Shown one piece after another: positions 23,449 through 35,624 of a DNA stretch of 64,000 nt. This DNA comes from Aspidiotus rigidus (Eukaryota > Arthropoda > Insecta > Hemiptera > Diaspididae): NCBI GenBank assembly GCA_035079385.1, contig JAVHKY010000001.1:13044501-13108500 (forward strand), in the 5' to 3' direction. Under the pieces are notes generated by a model. That model was not told where the DNA came from, ran no database searches, and saw nothing but the letters and a program-made list of their open reading frames with translations. Made by a program: the position numbers and the translations under genes. The number at the start of each line of letters is the position of its first letter. Positions within the stretch are counted from its first letter, which is position 1.

Positions 23449-25200
23449 CTAGTTGCGGAGGTGGTACGGGAAACTGAATATCACCACAAAGTTGAACATG
23501 TTGGTCCATTCTAAGCTTTCTGGTTTACTCTCGCCGTGTGAGATTGATCTGTTTATTAAGTCGGTTAACCTTAAATGCCGGTCTTTTGAGACTAAGTTGA
23601 AACGTAAGGAAAATGAAAAGCTCGGCTCCCTCCAAAAATTGAATGCCTCCGCTGCCCCGGAAGTACACATAAGTACTGACGTCAGAGTTATCCAAAAGTT
23701 TCAACCGCAAATTATAAATTGTAGTAATGCTGAGTTTGAGAGTGACAAGTTGTATCTCTTGGAGAAGGGGTTAAAATTCGGGTTATCCCCCCTTAATAAT
23801 GCAGACACTTTGGCCAATGTCGATGCGGACCGCGAAATAAAAATTGGGCCTGGGGTTAGTACTCAGAAAGATTGTGCTGCCCTTGTCCGTCACACCCCCC
23901 TCCCTCTTATAAATGATCTCTTTTTTTGAGGTGATTGAGAGGATTAAGAGGAAGGTCAGGGAGGAGGGCTTGACCATGACTAAGGCTGATAAAGGGAATG
24001 CCATTGTGGTTATGCAGAAGTCCTCTCCCAAGGTCTATGACGTTCTCAACCAATGTGGGGCCAAGGAAAATGTACTTTCCTAATCACGTTAAAGAAGTTA
24101 GACGCGTTATAAACAATTGTGAATTTATTATCAAAACCCCTTCGCTTAAAAGACTGCTTCTTGAGGCCAACCCTGTGCCGCCCCTCTTGTACGGGCTACC
24201 TAAGGTTCATAAGAAGGACACCCCAATGCGGCCGGTCGTTTCTTTTGTGTCTTCCCCCACGTACTTCTTGGCAAAATTTTTGGACCGTTGGTTCAAATCT
24301 AGAGTGGAATTTGAGTCATCCTACTTTGTGAAGAATTCGGTCTCTCTGGCTAATAAGCCTAAAGATGACATTCTACCGCCTGATTCAACCCTGTGCTCTT
24401 TTGACGTTTATTTCCGAGTATCCCTAGAGCTACTGCTATGCAACATATGGGAGACCTCTTGGTCTAATCTAATATCTGTCACGAAGAATTGGCAGAATTT
24501 TTCATTTTACTTAATATTTGTTGGTCTCCCAACTTTTGCAAATTTGAAGGGAAATTTTTCGAATTTCCAGAGGAGGTAGGTATCCCTATTGGCTCTCCTC
24601 TGGGTTCCCTCATTTCGGAGGTTTTCATGTCTAAATTTGAGCTCGATCGCTTTTCCTCTGGTCAGGGGTTATTGGCACAGGTACGTCGACGATGTGTTGT
24701 GCAAGTGGACCGGTCACCGAGATCTCCTTTAGGAGTTTCTCAGATATCACAACAGTTTGTATCCTTCCATCAAATTCACGTTGGAAGTAGGCGGTTCATC
24801 TATAAATTTTTTGGATCTTACTATCTCTAATAGAGAAGTTGTCCACGAATTCGCCATATATAGGGAAGACACCTCGACCGATATTACTGTCCCCGGCAGA
24901 TCTTTTTGCCCCGTTGCTCACAAATATGCCGGTCTTGATAGTTATATCCACCGGTTGACGAGTAGTATTCCATTGGGTCAGCTCGCCTCTCAACAGGAGC
25001 TTTTGACTATAAAGCACTTGGCCAGAGTGAATGAGGTCAGCTTAGATATTGACTTGATGGTCCATAGGAAATTGACTCGGAAAAGCCTTGATTCCACCAC
25101 CTCCCTCCCCCGCAATCCGGCGTCATATAGTAGACAACGTTGAATTAGGCTCCCGTTTTTGGAAAAATTCTTTTCCTAGTTAGGTCGTTCCGACGTCTCA
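23449..25200 (+). pseudogene. Penelope-like element, family B, RT region
   Basis: The N-terminal part begins LRRWYGKLNI at about 23453. It continues through YLLEKGLKFG (about 23750), GLPKVHKKDTPMRPVVSF (about 24190), IPIGSPLGSLISEVFMSKFE (about 24580) and the RT box YVDDVL (about 24682). It ends at an IRLPFL word near 25150. The order matches the Penelope RT. Deletions occur near 24060 (between CGAKEN and FPNHVKEV) and just before YVDD (24665), with several frameshifts and in-frame stops. The GIY-YIG endonuclease is missing. The copy starts immediately after the large inverted repeat. PLEs copy themselves by target-primed reverse transcription; this one is dead. Confidence 0.85.
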
Positions 25201-25204
25201 TTAA

Positions 25205-26735
25205 ATTCAAATTCTTTTGACTAGAACAACAAGAATTCACAGATACTGTTCCTGCCTGAATTGAACCAGGGACGAAGTTGAATTCTTGCCACTAGTTGAC
25301 AACGGAACAGGAATTGTCTTGAATTTACATTGTCTCCTCTTACACTTTCCGCATATTTGCTTACTTCGATCATCCGCGGGGCTGTAGTCGATCTTTCATC
25401 GCGAGCACGTAACTGGAAACATTCCCTTTGTCACCAGAAACAACGAGAGCTTGCGCAGTTTGCCAGCCCAAACGATTCCATCCGTATTTGCCTCAGAACT
25501 TCACTAAATTGTCCCCAAATGAGGTCTTGCACTTGTACAGCCCTCCTTCCCAACGGTTTGGAGAGGTAAGAAACCATGACAGACGAAAAACTTAACGAGC
25601 TGCTGCTTGAGTATTCATCGCGTCAATCGAAAAATTACAGATAATTTATTTTCATTGTAAATTTGATGAGCATTATTTTTGTACAGAGCTATTTTCATAA
25701 TACATAGGTTGCGCGGTTTGCGAGAAAAACCGAAATAACTGACTTTAGTCAGATGTTCAGCCCACTGCAGGATTCATCGCTTTACGTTTACATACCCTAA
25801 TTATGTAGGTAAAACTAGCAAGAATTCTTATAAGCGGACCATTTTCGAAAAATCTGCACAAAAAACCTCTGCTGAAGATTTGTTTCAAGTTCGCCCAACA
25901 AATTTCTATAAATCAACAGTAATGAAGTCTTTAAGAATATTATTTACAAGACTGTCAAATAAATAAGAAAAGAGGATTGATATTTTTCTGATGATCAAAG
26001 AGAAAGAGTTTTACTCCCTTGAACGACATTTTATTATTTTATGAAAGCGTAAGACAATATTACTTCAATTGGATCGAAATCACGTATGTTATTCGCTTTT
26101 TTCCGTCTTTTCTCTATTGAGAATTTTTGAAGTTTTTTCACCTTTCTTTTTTCTCTGTCTCCTCTTTTTCACTTCATTTCACTTTGTATAAAGCGCATAT
26201 TATATGATAACTGGATATGTCTCTCATTAAGGTAACGCTACAAAAAAAGAAAAAAAAAAAATGAAAAGAAAAAAATAAAATCGTAAAAGTTCAACTTATA
26301 GGAATACAAGAAACGGAGCAACTTCTGTCAAAATTAAGATTTTTGTAAAAAAATACTGCACAAATTCAAAATGAAGGCAATCATGCTGAAAACTTTATAC
26401 CTAATTATTTTAGATGAATAAATTCGGCAAATTCGACCAGCATTTTTATTATCGATGACAGACAAGTTATTAATGCAGAAATATAGAAATGAGAAATTTC
26501 TACTGGAAACTAATGGCTAAATTTGAAGATAGGTTAAGAAGTATAGGAACAGAGTCCCCTAATCCGTTATTACCAATTTTTCTGTAGTTTAGAATACAAA
26601 TGGTTTCATAGAGATCACTTGCACGTATTTTTCTTTTATCATATGAGTTGTTCAAAAGAAAACCGAAAATTCTGAGTAATTTTGGGTCGTAAAGTTACGT
26701 CTGCAGGCGAAGTAAATGCAATGTTTACTTTAACT
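25205..26735. other. No recognised gene
   Basis: AT-rich DNA with a few A-runs (26240-26280). Frames are short and unrecognised. I see no repeat shared with the rest of the window. Confidence 0.4.
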
Positions 26736-26739
26736 TCAG

Positions 26740-27200
26740 CATCCCCCCCCCCAAGTCCAAAGTCTCATAGCTTTTCGATGAAGATTTTCTGCACCTACCC
26801 TCTTTGTAGCTCGTGGCTCGAGATTTTTTCGAGTCCCTTATATAAACTAGTAAATTCTCCCTCTCTCCATGCTCTTGTGTCGAGATTATTTTCAATCTCC
26901 TTCCTCTATACAACTCATGACTTGAAAGTTTTCCGAATTTCTAAAGTAAACTGGGGAATTTTCCTCCCGGGTCAACATTTTTTCAAGCTCCTTCTCACTA
27001 TTGCTCATGACTCAAAATTTCGCATAGATCAGTAAATTCCTTTCTCTGTCTGCACTTCAAAATCTCTTTCCTCTGTACAGCTGGGGGCTCCAAATTTCTT
27101 GATGTCCTTCGATCAAGTCAACCAATCTGCCCCGCTCTGATTTTCACTCGGGTCGCTTTCAAGTCCCCTCTTTTAGAAAGCTCTCGGTTCAAAATTTAAA
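26740..27200 (-). repeat. Decayed GAACC-family minisatellite
   Basis: Degenerate units of CTC(G)TGGCTCGAGATTTTTTC type with CAAGTCC, TCGAGTCCC and TATATAA words recur every 50-60 bases. They read as inverted, diverged copies of the minisatellite at 47860-50045. The 117-codon frame across it is a by-product of the repeat. Confidence 0.5.
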
Positions 27201-29514
27201 GCAATTCATAAGGTCAAAAATAAGCGGAGGGAGGGATGAAAAATTTCGAGCGGTACTCGTTTTTTTCGAAACAACCTCTATAAAACAGGTTGGACTTATT
27301 CTCTTCTACAATTTGTACATACAATTCCTTTGGTTCATAATCAAGTAAAGGGGAAAAAAATAAATAAATAAGTTTTGCAACTCAAAATATTTCATAATTC
27401 CTTAATATGAAAGTTTTTCGGACATAAATAATGCCTCAATACGCTACGAAACGCGTAAGATTTTCGATAATGTAGATCTGTAAGTCTCACATCTTTTAAA
27501 AGTACTTGCAAAGTGACGCGAGATAGCGCCACGCGTTCGAAATTGCGACAACGTTAAAAAAAACATGCACCCGTTTCTCGACATCGGAGATTCTATAAAA
27601 CGAAGTCAAATCAGAACGTCAGTTTATGAGACGTATAAAAGACAATTTTTATGCGACCTTCTGGTCGTTAAACTTTTATAACAGCTATCAGATTCATTTC
27701 CTTCGGATAACCAAAAATTTCGTAGGGCGAAATTTCAAACGGATTATAATACAAATTCGTAATTTTATAATGAGTTAGAATTAACGGTTCGAGTGTTTCC
27801 GCACGCGGGTTCATTTTCGCCTCGGACATTTTAGTTTGATATTTTAAAACATTTTATAATTTTCTTTCTATCTTTCTCTCTTTTCAACCCGTCACTTCGA
27901 GAAATACTCGAATGTCGGGATTTTAATTCGTAAAAGCGGAGTAGGTACGAAATATTCGCTCGAAGAGTGTTACCTATTTTCTGCGGCAAGTAAAATCGCT
28001 CTGAATCTGTTTTCCAGTCACTCGAACCTTGGAACATAATTCAGTAGAGAGCTTCCGTAGCTGGGTATATAGCTACAACAGCAGCGTTCTAAAAGGCAAC
28101 AAAAATGTCAGCCTCGAGTACCTTTCAACTAATTATGAATAAACGTCGACTTAAAAAGGTTTTAATTAAATTTGACGTTAATCTGTTTATCATTCGCAGA
28201 ATTTTCCGCGCAGCGCAGCGCGTATATACGTACAGTATTTTTCATTTTCATGTAACACGTGGAAATACGAGTACTTCAGCCTTTTTAAGTTAAGTTATAC
28301 AATTAAGTTTGCATCAGCATTGTTGCACGCGATTCTGACAACAATAATATGGTTGTAGAAATTATAAAATTTCTATCTACTCGTGCACACTTCAGTCTGA
28401 TATATAGGTATATGTGTTATAGTCGAGTGTGCTCATTTAACGCGAAAAGTTTGGCCCGAGGAGGCTTTCGAACGGAGTGTCTTCTCCATAATTTCTTATT
28501 TATTCGTTCAGAATTCAATTTCATGTTACCTTATGGGCATTAATTTGATTCGTCGAGCAGGATTTCCATTTTTCTACCAAAATCACAGTGTTCTAAACAT
28601 TGTTGACATAACAGTCGATAAAAGCCCGATATGAAGGCAAACCAAATTTTCCTTCATGGTATACTAGAATGTTGACTATAACAACCGAAAGACATGATTT
28701 AACGGTGAATTATACCCCTCCATCTCCTCAAAGTTTCTGTTTCCAAATTCTTTCTCCATGGGGAAAGCAAAATTTTGCAAATAATTAATTGGAATGATGA
28801 AAAGACACTTGCATAAACTCTTAGCCGCTCTTGATAAGCTGAGAAGATCCTCAAAAATGTATTTTTGTAAGCTAGTAATTTCTTTATAATATTAAATGGT
28901 CGTTCTAGAAACAATGAACTGAAGCATGTACAAAAGACGGATCAAAAGAGACTTAGACGAGGAAAGGAACTATTTCCAGAAGTGACAGGAAAGATGATGT
29001 AACAAACCGACAAAATTCCACACTCACACACTATATCAGATTTAGGAAGCCAGGAAATAACAACTTTGTTCTCATTCTTTTTTAATTTCACTTTTTCCAT
29101 AAATCGTTCTACCTTCCTCTGCACGATCATCGGTTATACTCTCTCAAACTTTTGGAGGCTGCGGCCCCCTCCAATGGCTTCTTCCATTTCCGCGGCCCCT
29201 AAAAAAAAATTATTGTTAAATGCCAAAAAACCAGAAAAAAAATGATGCAAACGCCGAAAATTTGAAAGTACAAGTTTTAGGAATCTGATTATATAAACTT
29301 CTCTACAGGTAGATGGGACTTGGAAAATTCGTTATTTTACTGTCCAAAATACCAATTTTAAAAGTCTACCAGAAAAAAAGAATAAATTATTCTCTTTTGT
29401 CAGCAAAATTTTCTCGATATTGTGACTCCAATATTGTTACTTAGAGACAAGAGCGCAAATATACGAAAACATAGGGAGTTAAGCATACATACAGTATATA
29501 AAAAAGTCATTAAA
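27200..29514. other. No recognised gene
   Basis: Nothing recognised on either strand. From 27400 to 28500 the sequence contains more CpG and looks unique. A TGGGACTTGGAAAATTCG word at about 29316 is an isolated minisatellite unit. Confidence 0.35.
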
Positions 29515-29605
29515 CCTCAGTGAAAGCGCTCGTCGTTTATACTTTTTCTGCGGTTTGCATTGTTTACTCTCCCTTCGGAGTATTCGTCCTTTCGCGTTTA
29601 GATAT
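29515..29605 (+). repeat. PLE family A terminal region, isolated copy
   Basis: About 85 bases, from GAAAGCGCTCGTCGTTTATA at 29522 to TATTCGTCCTTTCGCGTTTA at about 29602. They match the 3' end region of the PLE at 35651-35737 and its inverse at 59341-59427. No PLE coding sequence is attached, so it is a solo end. Homology starts within the hammerhead-like motif, at GAAA. Confidence 0.7.
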
Positions 29606-31870
29606 TTCAAGGTTATAAAATTTTTGTAAAAGTCACCCTCCAGTGCAAAAATCAACATTTAGCAGTCTCTGAGGGTCTATGCGGTAGGCACTCAAAACTA
29701 GACTATAACTTTGTCCTTGTCCTGGAAAGTCACTGTTAGGCCAAACTCCCAGGACAAGAGACACCTGTAAAAACCCCCAGTCGAAATCGATCTCCCGATA
29801 GGTGCTAGCTTATAAGTAATGTCATTAGTATGTTCCCCCTGGCGATTCCCCCCCCCCCAAAAAAAAAAGGTTGGGTCTCCTTTACGTTTAGCATCTCCAA
29901 AGTATTTATATCCGAATTTCAATCTGATCTTTTCTCCTCGGTTTACTTCCATCACTGATTCAAGTATCCCTATTGGTTCTCGATATTCAGAATAATTTCC
30001 AATATTTTTTCCAAGTTTTTTCTGATACTTCAAAATGATGTAACTTCCAAATATAAAAACAAAAAAAAATTGAATCAAGTTACAACGTAAAAAAAGAAAA
30101 AGTTCTATGATAATGAAAGCCAATAGACTTTTGGAAGACAGAAAACAGGATCCTCTCAAATTTCAAGAGATACCAAACAACAACCAGATCTGATAAATTT
30201 TCATGTCTGACGAAAGAATGAAAGCTCGCGAATGGTAATCGTACATCTTTAGAAGTCTGGCGTCATACGGCCCAGTAAACGAGCCTATTAGTACAAAAAA
30301 TACCATCGTCACGTAAGAACAGCTGGGAATTTTTATACGTTAATTAGAGGGAACAGTTGCCTCCCTTGCGGTTAGTATATCTGTTCCATAATTCATACTG
30401 TATACCAGTACAACGTTATCCGAAGGGTTAAAGTAAATAAATTTCATTAACCTCCCTAGTCTAATTAGAAAATATCGACTGTATTTTATAAGACTTTTAT
30501 TCTGTCAGTACTCGTATTAACACCGCCGCCACGCCGTTGCGTAGACCATCTCAATTCAAGACCTCACCTTAGGCGATAACCTACACGACCCCTCGGTCTG
30601 AAACCATACAGATACAGACGGGAACACATTGTTGAATCGCGACAGACGACATTTTGTTACCGTCTTTATTTGTTCAGCAAGAATTAATCATTCCCGTATT
30701 TACCCAGAGACCGCCGTTGATACGTAACGGGAATGGTTCTCTCGCTACCGGTAAATCGCGCATTCGCTTATCTATAGGAACAGAAAAAGAAAATGACATA
30801 ACAGTTTGCTTTAATACGAATTAAAAATATTTTTTTCTCCCAATAAGCGCCGCAGACGCTTTGCGGTACAGGAGGAAATATTTATCGTCATCGACAAAAC
30901 AGAGTAGCAAAAATGAGACACGATAAAGTAAACAGTGAAGTAGTTTGGAAAAAAAAAACAAATACACGAGGATGAGCTTTTTTCTGCATCGCGCAGTGAA
31001 TTATTGATAGTTTGTTGATTGCAAAACGACGTTCTTGGACCTCCCGTGGCCAGAAATGGGGCGCCCTGTGCGTATTTTGTGACCTACCAACAGCTGCTTC
31101 CATTATACTCGTTATGGATTATAACATCGCTTTGTCTTGTCCGCCATAAATCTAGCCGCGAAAGGGTGCAAAACGTTTTACTGACGGATATATCATGGGG
31201 GCATCACGTCATATTATCTTTAATGTTTTGCGGTCGTCGTCGGTCGAAAAAATTCTTATTTAATTCAGACGTGTCGCATTCGTCGTACAGCGCCTTCTGC
31301 ATCTGTAGACAATTCTCTTTCGTATACGTGTACAGTATTAGTATTGTCATAACTTAGACTTTTTCGCTTCTACGAGGATGTACAGTATTATTTTTCGTTG
31401 TTAGTCGAGCGTAGACGGCGATGGTTCTCCTCTGCCAATTGAGGGTGCTTATTTTGGAAACTAATGTTCGTAGGTTATGCACGATGCGCACACTGAATAA
31501 ATAATGAAGTTTCCATCCATTACTTGTTTATATATGGTTTATTATGTCTGTATTATATACGTGTCTGCAAAATTAGATTTAGTGGAAAAAAAAATAACCA
31601 TCGCTGGGAAATATGGCTTGTAAGCCACGGAGTGAAACCATAGGTTGGTACCAGTAGTGTATCTTCGACAAATACAATCAGACCTTAGAGGTAATGAAAA
31701 GCTTCGTATACGGGAATCTAATGTATTCAGATTCTCAGCTGTCAAATTCGATCGCAAGACGAAGTGACATGCCCGTGATTCTCATGTTAGAGGAAACCTC
31801 GCATGAATACAGGCAAAATTAGGATGAATACCGATATTGAAATGTCATGTGACATCATTAGGTCGTGAAA
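29606..31870. other. No recognised gene
   Basis: On the minus strand 29698..30159 is open for 153 codons with hydrophobic stretches, but it lacks an ATG and resembles nothing I know. A C-run followed by an A-run lies at 29850-29868. The remainder is unremarkable, with more CpG around 30500-31400. Confidence 0.35.
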
Positions 31871-31877
31871 TCGTAAT

Positions 31878-32238
31878 CACCCATAATAAGGAACTATATA
31901 AGATGGGTATGCGCAAGTGATAAGAAAGGGGTCTTTGCCATGTTGATAAAGTCGAAGGAGGAGCAGTTTTAGCAGATTTCAGGAGGGCCGTGTGAGAAAA
32001 ATTTGAATATCAAACATTGAATTTTGTTAATTAAAAAGATTATATGGATGAAAACAAGAAATTAGCAAATTTCCATAATTTTTTGTAGTTTAAATTCTTG
32101 TATTCGATATTTGATGCTTAAAATTCTCTTAGGATACTACTCAGATTCCTCCTCCTTCGACTTTATCAGCGTGGTGACGATCCTATTCTTATCACTTGCG
32201 CATACCTATCTTATATAGTTCCTTACCCATAATGGGTG
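31878..32238. mobile_element. Foldback-type element with about 90-bp inverted arms
   Basis: The left arm 31878-31965 (CACCCATAATAAGGAACTAT through GTCGAAGGAGGAG) and the right arm 32148-32238 are inverted copies with few mismatches. The 180-bp AT-rich centre has further weak self-complementarity (AATATCAAACA against GATATTTGATG). There is no coding capacity. The size fits a MITE or a hairpin RNA precursor. No target-site duplication is obvious. Confidence 0.7.
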
Positions 32239-32274
32239 CCTACGACGTCATCAGAATTCCTACCATCATCAGCT

Positions 32275-32481
<207 letters not shown>

Positions 32482-32484
32482 GTT

Positions 32485-33220
32485 TAAATTTATCTTTCTG
32501 GTTCCTTACTCTCTTCTCTTCTCAGATCACTATCTCATCTTGTGAGCCTTCCAATAGTCTCCATCATACTAGCCCTCATATAGACGCTGCTTGAGTCTAC
32601 CTCATGGACCTCCGGGTCACGGCTGATGATGTCATACGTTCGTAGATTTCAGATTTGGGATACTACTCCGTAGCCTCCATTATACTGGAGTGTACAGTGT
32701 AACAAACTATACTAAGCCTACTAATAGCCTTCATACCGTACAACCAGGCCTAACATATAGCAGCATATAAAAGCCTATACTGAACCACGTCTTCTAGATT
32801 ACAAGGATGAGGACAGATGGATTGACCTTGCAAATTTCAAAATCAGGCTTTAGTCACGGTTGATGACGTCACCATCTGATGACTTCATAGTTGGAGTGGA
32901 GCCTTAGGACTGCAATTGATGACGTCACCAACCCAAGTGCTTCTAAAAGACAATTCCAGGTTTGTGAATTAATTGTAAAAGAACATTTTTTAGATTTTAC
33001 GCTGTGATTTCACATTATCTAATTTTATCGTCCACTCTTCTCAAAACATTCTAGACTCTTTCCCCAACAGAAAAAAACAAAAAAAACAATATTTTTCAGG
33101 TTCACATTAAATTAATTGTAAAAAAAAAATCTGCACTAAAAACTATGTATGGTATTGATTCGAAGTACTTTTTCGTCGTGCCATCGTGGGTTCCCTTTTT
33201 GGCTTTCATCTTTCCAAAAA
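32485..33220. other. No recognised gene; TGACGTCA-containing DNA
   Basis: TGATGACGTCACC occurs at about 32867 and again at about 32918, with a related GATGATGTCAT near 32623. The first part also contains AGCCTACTAATAGCC-type local repeats. No frame is recognised. The 3' end merges into the PLE pieces at 33224. Confidence 0.4.
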
Positions 33221-33223
33221 CTC

Positions 33224-33465
33224 ACTCCACCACAGCTCCATGGTAGCCACTGACTTGTACGATCTTCTTTACTATCTCAATTTCTTTCCTCCTCTCTTCG
33301 TTGTTCATCAGGACAAAAATTGTCCAATAGCAGTAGTTCTGAAGGACTGCCGGTAACTTGTACTTGAGGAATTGGTACAAGTCATTTGGGATGATATCGT
33401 CCGCGTGCGTCGGCTTCCTGTAGATCTAGCGTGATCATCAGGTCTAAATAGTTGATGATCTCATT
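33224..33465 (-). pseudogene. Penelope-like element, family C, RT C-terminal piece
   Basis: On the minus strand it reads EIINYLDLMI and, after a frameshift, IYRKPTHADDIIPND, then LMNNEERRKEIEIVKKI and VSGYHGAVVE before a stop. The INYLDL...IYRKPT..D pattern is the PLE RT thumb region of a family different from A and B here. It is joined upstream directly to the YIGET motif of the family A endonuclease at about 33465, which makes a chimera. No complete domain remains. Confidence 0.7.
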
Positions 33466-35375
33466 GTCGGTCTCACCAATATAAAAGCCTCCACAATCCC
33501 TACATTCCAACTTATAATCACCACCCCCCTCATCAACGGGTATGGGGTCCTTCAACCTCACAAAGAACCTCTTGACTGTGGTATGGTTGCAAAACGCGGG
33601 CCTGAAGCCAAACGGGTGAAGGGCCCGACCCAATTGGAAGGAGAACTTCCCCAAGAAAGGGGAGACTGGTCCATCGCAAACGACGATCGCGGATCGTATC
33701 TCGGGGGAGGGAGGTGGTGGAATCAAGAAGACTCCTCGTAACTTTCCTCCGAACCATCACGTCAACATCGAAATTGACCCCATTCCTCTGGTCAGGTGTT
33801 TTATTGTGAGTAATTCTCTCTTGAAAGCAGCCTGACTCAAAGGGATACGAGTTAGTCTGTGAACTAGGCTATTAAAAGCGACCATCTCAAGAGCAACAGG
33901 ACAGAACGAACCACCGTGGACTAAAACATCGGTCGTAGTATCTTTCCTGTAAATTCCAAACTTATGGATACCGTCTATTATAGATATCGATAAATCCGAA
34001 AAAATTATGGAAAATACCCCTATTTCCAAAGTAAATTTTATGGAAGGGTACCAAGAATTGAGATACCTCAGAAACTCACCAAGGAGATCTGGGGGACCAG
34101 TCCACTTGCATAGAACGTCATCAACATACCTGTGCCAATAGTGAATATGATTAAGTAACACCTGGTTCGAGGAAAAGTGGTCAAGTTCAAACTTAGATAT
34201 GAAAATTTCGGAAATAAGAGAGCCTAAAGGTGATCCAATAGGGATCCCTACTTCATCAGGAAACTCGAAAAATTTCCCTTCAAATTTACGATAGTTGGGG
34301 GACCAGCAAATATTCAGAAGATCGAAAAATTCATGAAGCTCATGGTGAGGGATGTTGGCTTTTATGAGTAGCTCACCCATACGCTGGATAGTAGCAGCTT
34401 TAGGAATATTCGGGAACAAACCAACAACATCAAACGAGCAGATGGTCGATCTCGGGGGAAGACTTACACCTTTCAGAACGTCAGTTAAGGAGACCGAATT
34501 CAAAACCGAATGAAAAGTTTCAAAATCAATGCGATTTTTGAACCATTTGGCAAGGAGGTAGGTAGGTGAGGAGATGAAAAAAACAACGGGTCGCATTGGG
34601 GTATTGTTCTTATGTACTTTGGGCAGCCCGTAGAGGAGGGGGGCTGTGTGGTTAGGAATGAGGAGGGCTTTTTTCAAAGCACGAGTTTTGATAATAGCCT
34701 CACTCCTGTTGATGACATCCCTAACTTCTTTAACGTGCTTAGGGAAGCTGACATCCTCCCCATTTTTAGCACTACACTGCTGGAGGACTTCATGGACCTT
34801 AGAAGAATAGGCGGATTTCTCGATCACCACAACAGCGTTGCCCTCGTCAGCCTTAGTGACGATTAAATCTCTCTCTTTCATCTTTCTCTTTAAACTTTGA
34901 ATCACTCCTTCCAATTTATTACTCATGTGAGGGAGGGGATTATTGCGGACTAATTCGGCACAAACTTTCTGGATATTAAAACCAGGACCAATTTTAACAG
35001 CAAGATCCGCAACAACATTCGGCAAGGTTTCATCTTTCTTGAGAGGAGGTAAGCTGAATTTCAAACCTTTCTATAGGAGGGCTGTCTCGTCACTATTAAA
35101 CACTACCTGACTATATTTATGAGGATGGGGGATACCCTCACTCACCCCTTCCTCAACCACATCATCATTAACCTTCATTAGGGAGGACAACTTCCTACTT
35201 TTCTTCTGCTTCAAGTTCACCTCAAACTTCCGACACTTTTCATTGACGTCCCGCACAAAGTAGTCAAACTCAAGGGGGAGGAGCATACCGGAGAGTCTCG
35301 AATGGATCATAAGGTTTAATCGAGGCGTGATATCATATTTACCATGCCATCTTCGCAACTCTTTGCTGATCATTT
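33462..35375 (-). pseudogene. Penelope-like element, family A, best-preserved RT
   Basis: The N-terminal frame (35071..35373, LRRWHGKYDI) and the main frame (33757..35064, 435 codons) lie in one line with one break. The main frame keeps LIVTKADEGNAVVV, GLPKVHKNNTPMRP, TICSFDVVGLFPNIP, GIPIGSPLGSLISE and the catalytic YVDDVL (about 34113-34130). After a further frameshift, SLLDSTTSLPRDT and the start of the GIY-YIG domain (YKLECRDCGGFYIGET, about 33465) follow. There the element switches to family C sequence, so the endonuclease core is lost. The 5' end abuts a plus-strand family A tail (35360 onward), forming a head-to-head joint. This is the longest uninterrupted PLE frame in the window, but it is not a functional element. 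Confidence 0.88.
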
Positions 35376-35624
35376 AATAAACAGTGGCCACAGCTTCCGC
35401 GAGGGATCCGAAAAGCTCCTCCACAAGGAGAATTCCTACCGTAAGCGCATTGCCCTCGAGCATATAGAGATAATGCGTCATCTCAACACCGATGGTATCA
35501 CTCTACTCAACTCGTACATTCCGGAAGATGGCCTGATTGAACTGGTTTATGATTCACACCGCGATTTCTCGTTTTGCCAATCTTATTACCTTGTTTTTCT
35601 CTTCTGTTCGTCAGTTGCTTTCAG

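Noticed and set aside
23270..23509. Frames across the right arm of the large inverted repeat and the PLE start
   Set aside because: They mirror left-arm frames in sequence and end at the PLE boundary, so they are repeat shadows.
26682..27035. 117-codon plus-strand frame
   Set aside because: It lies over a decayed inverted minisatellite; its codons follow the repeat.
29698..30159. 153-codon minus-strand frame with hydrophobic start, considered as a membrane or secreted protein
   Set aside because: It begins with TTG, contains a low-complexity C/A run, has no family resemblance, and I found no convincing exon pair.
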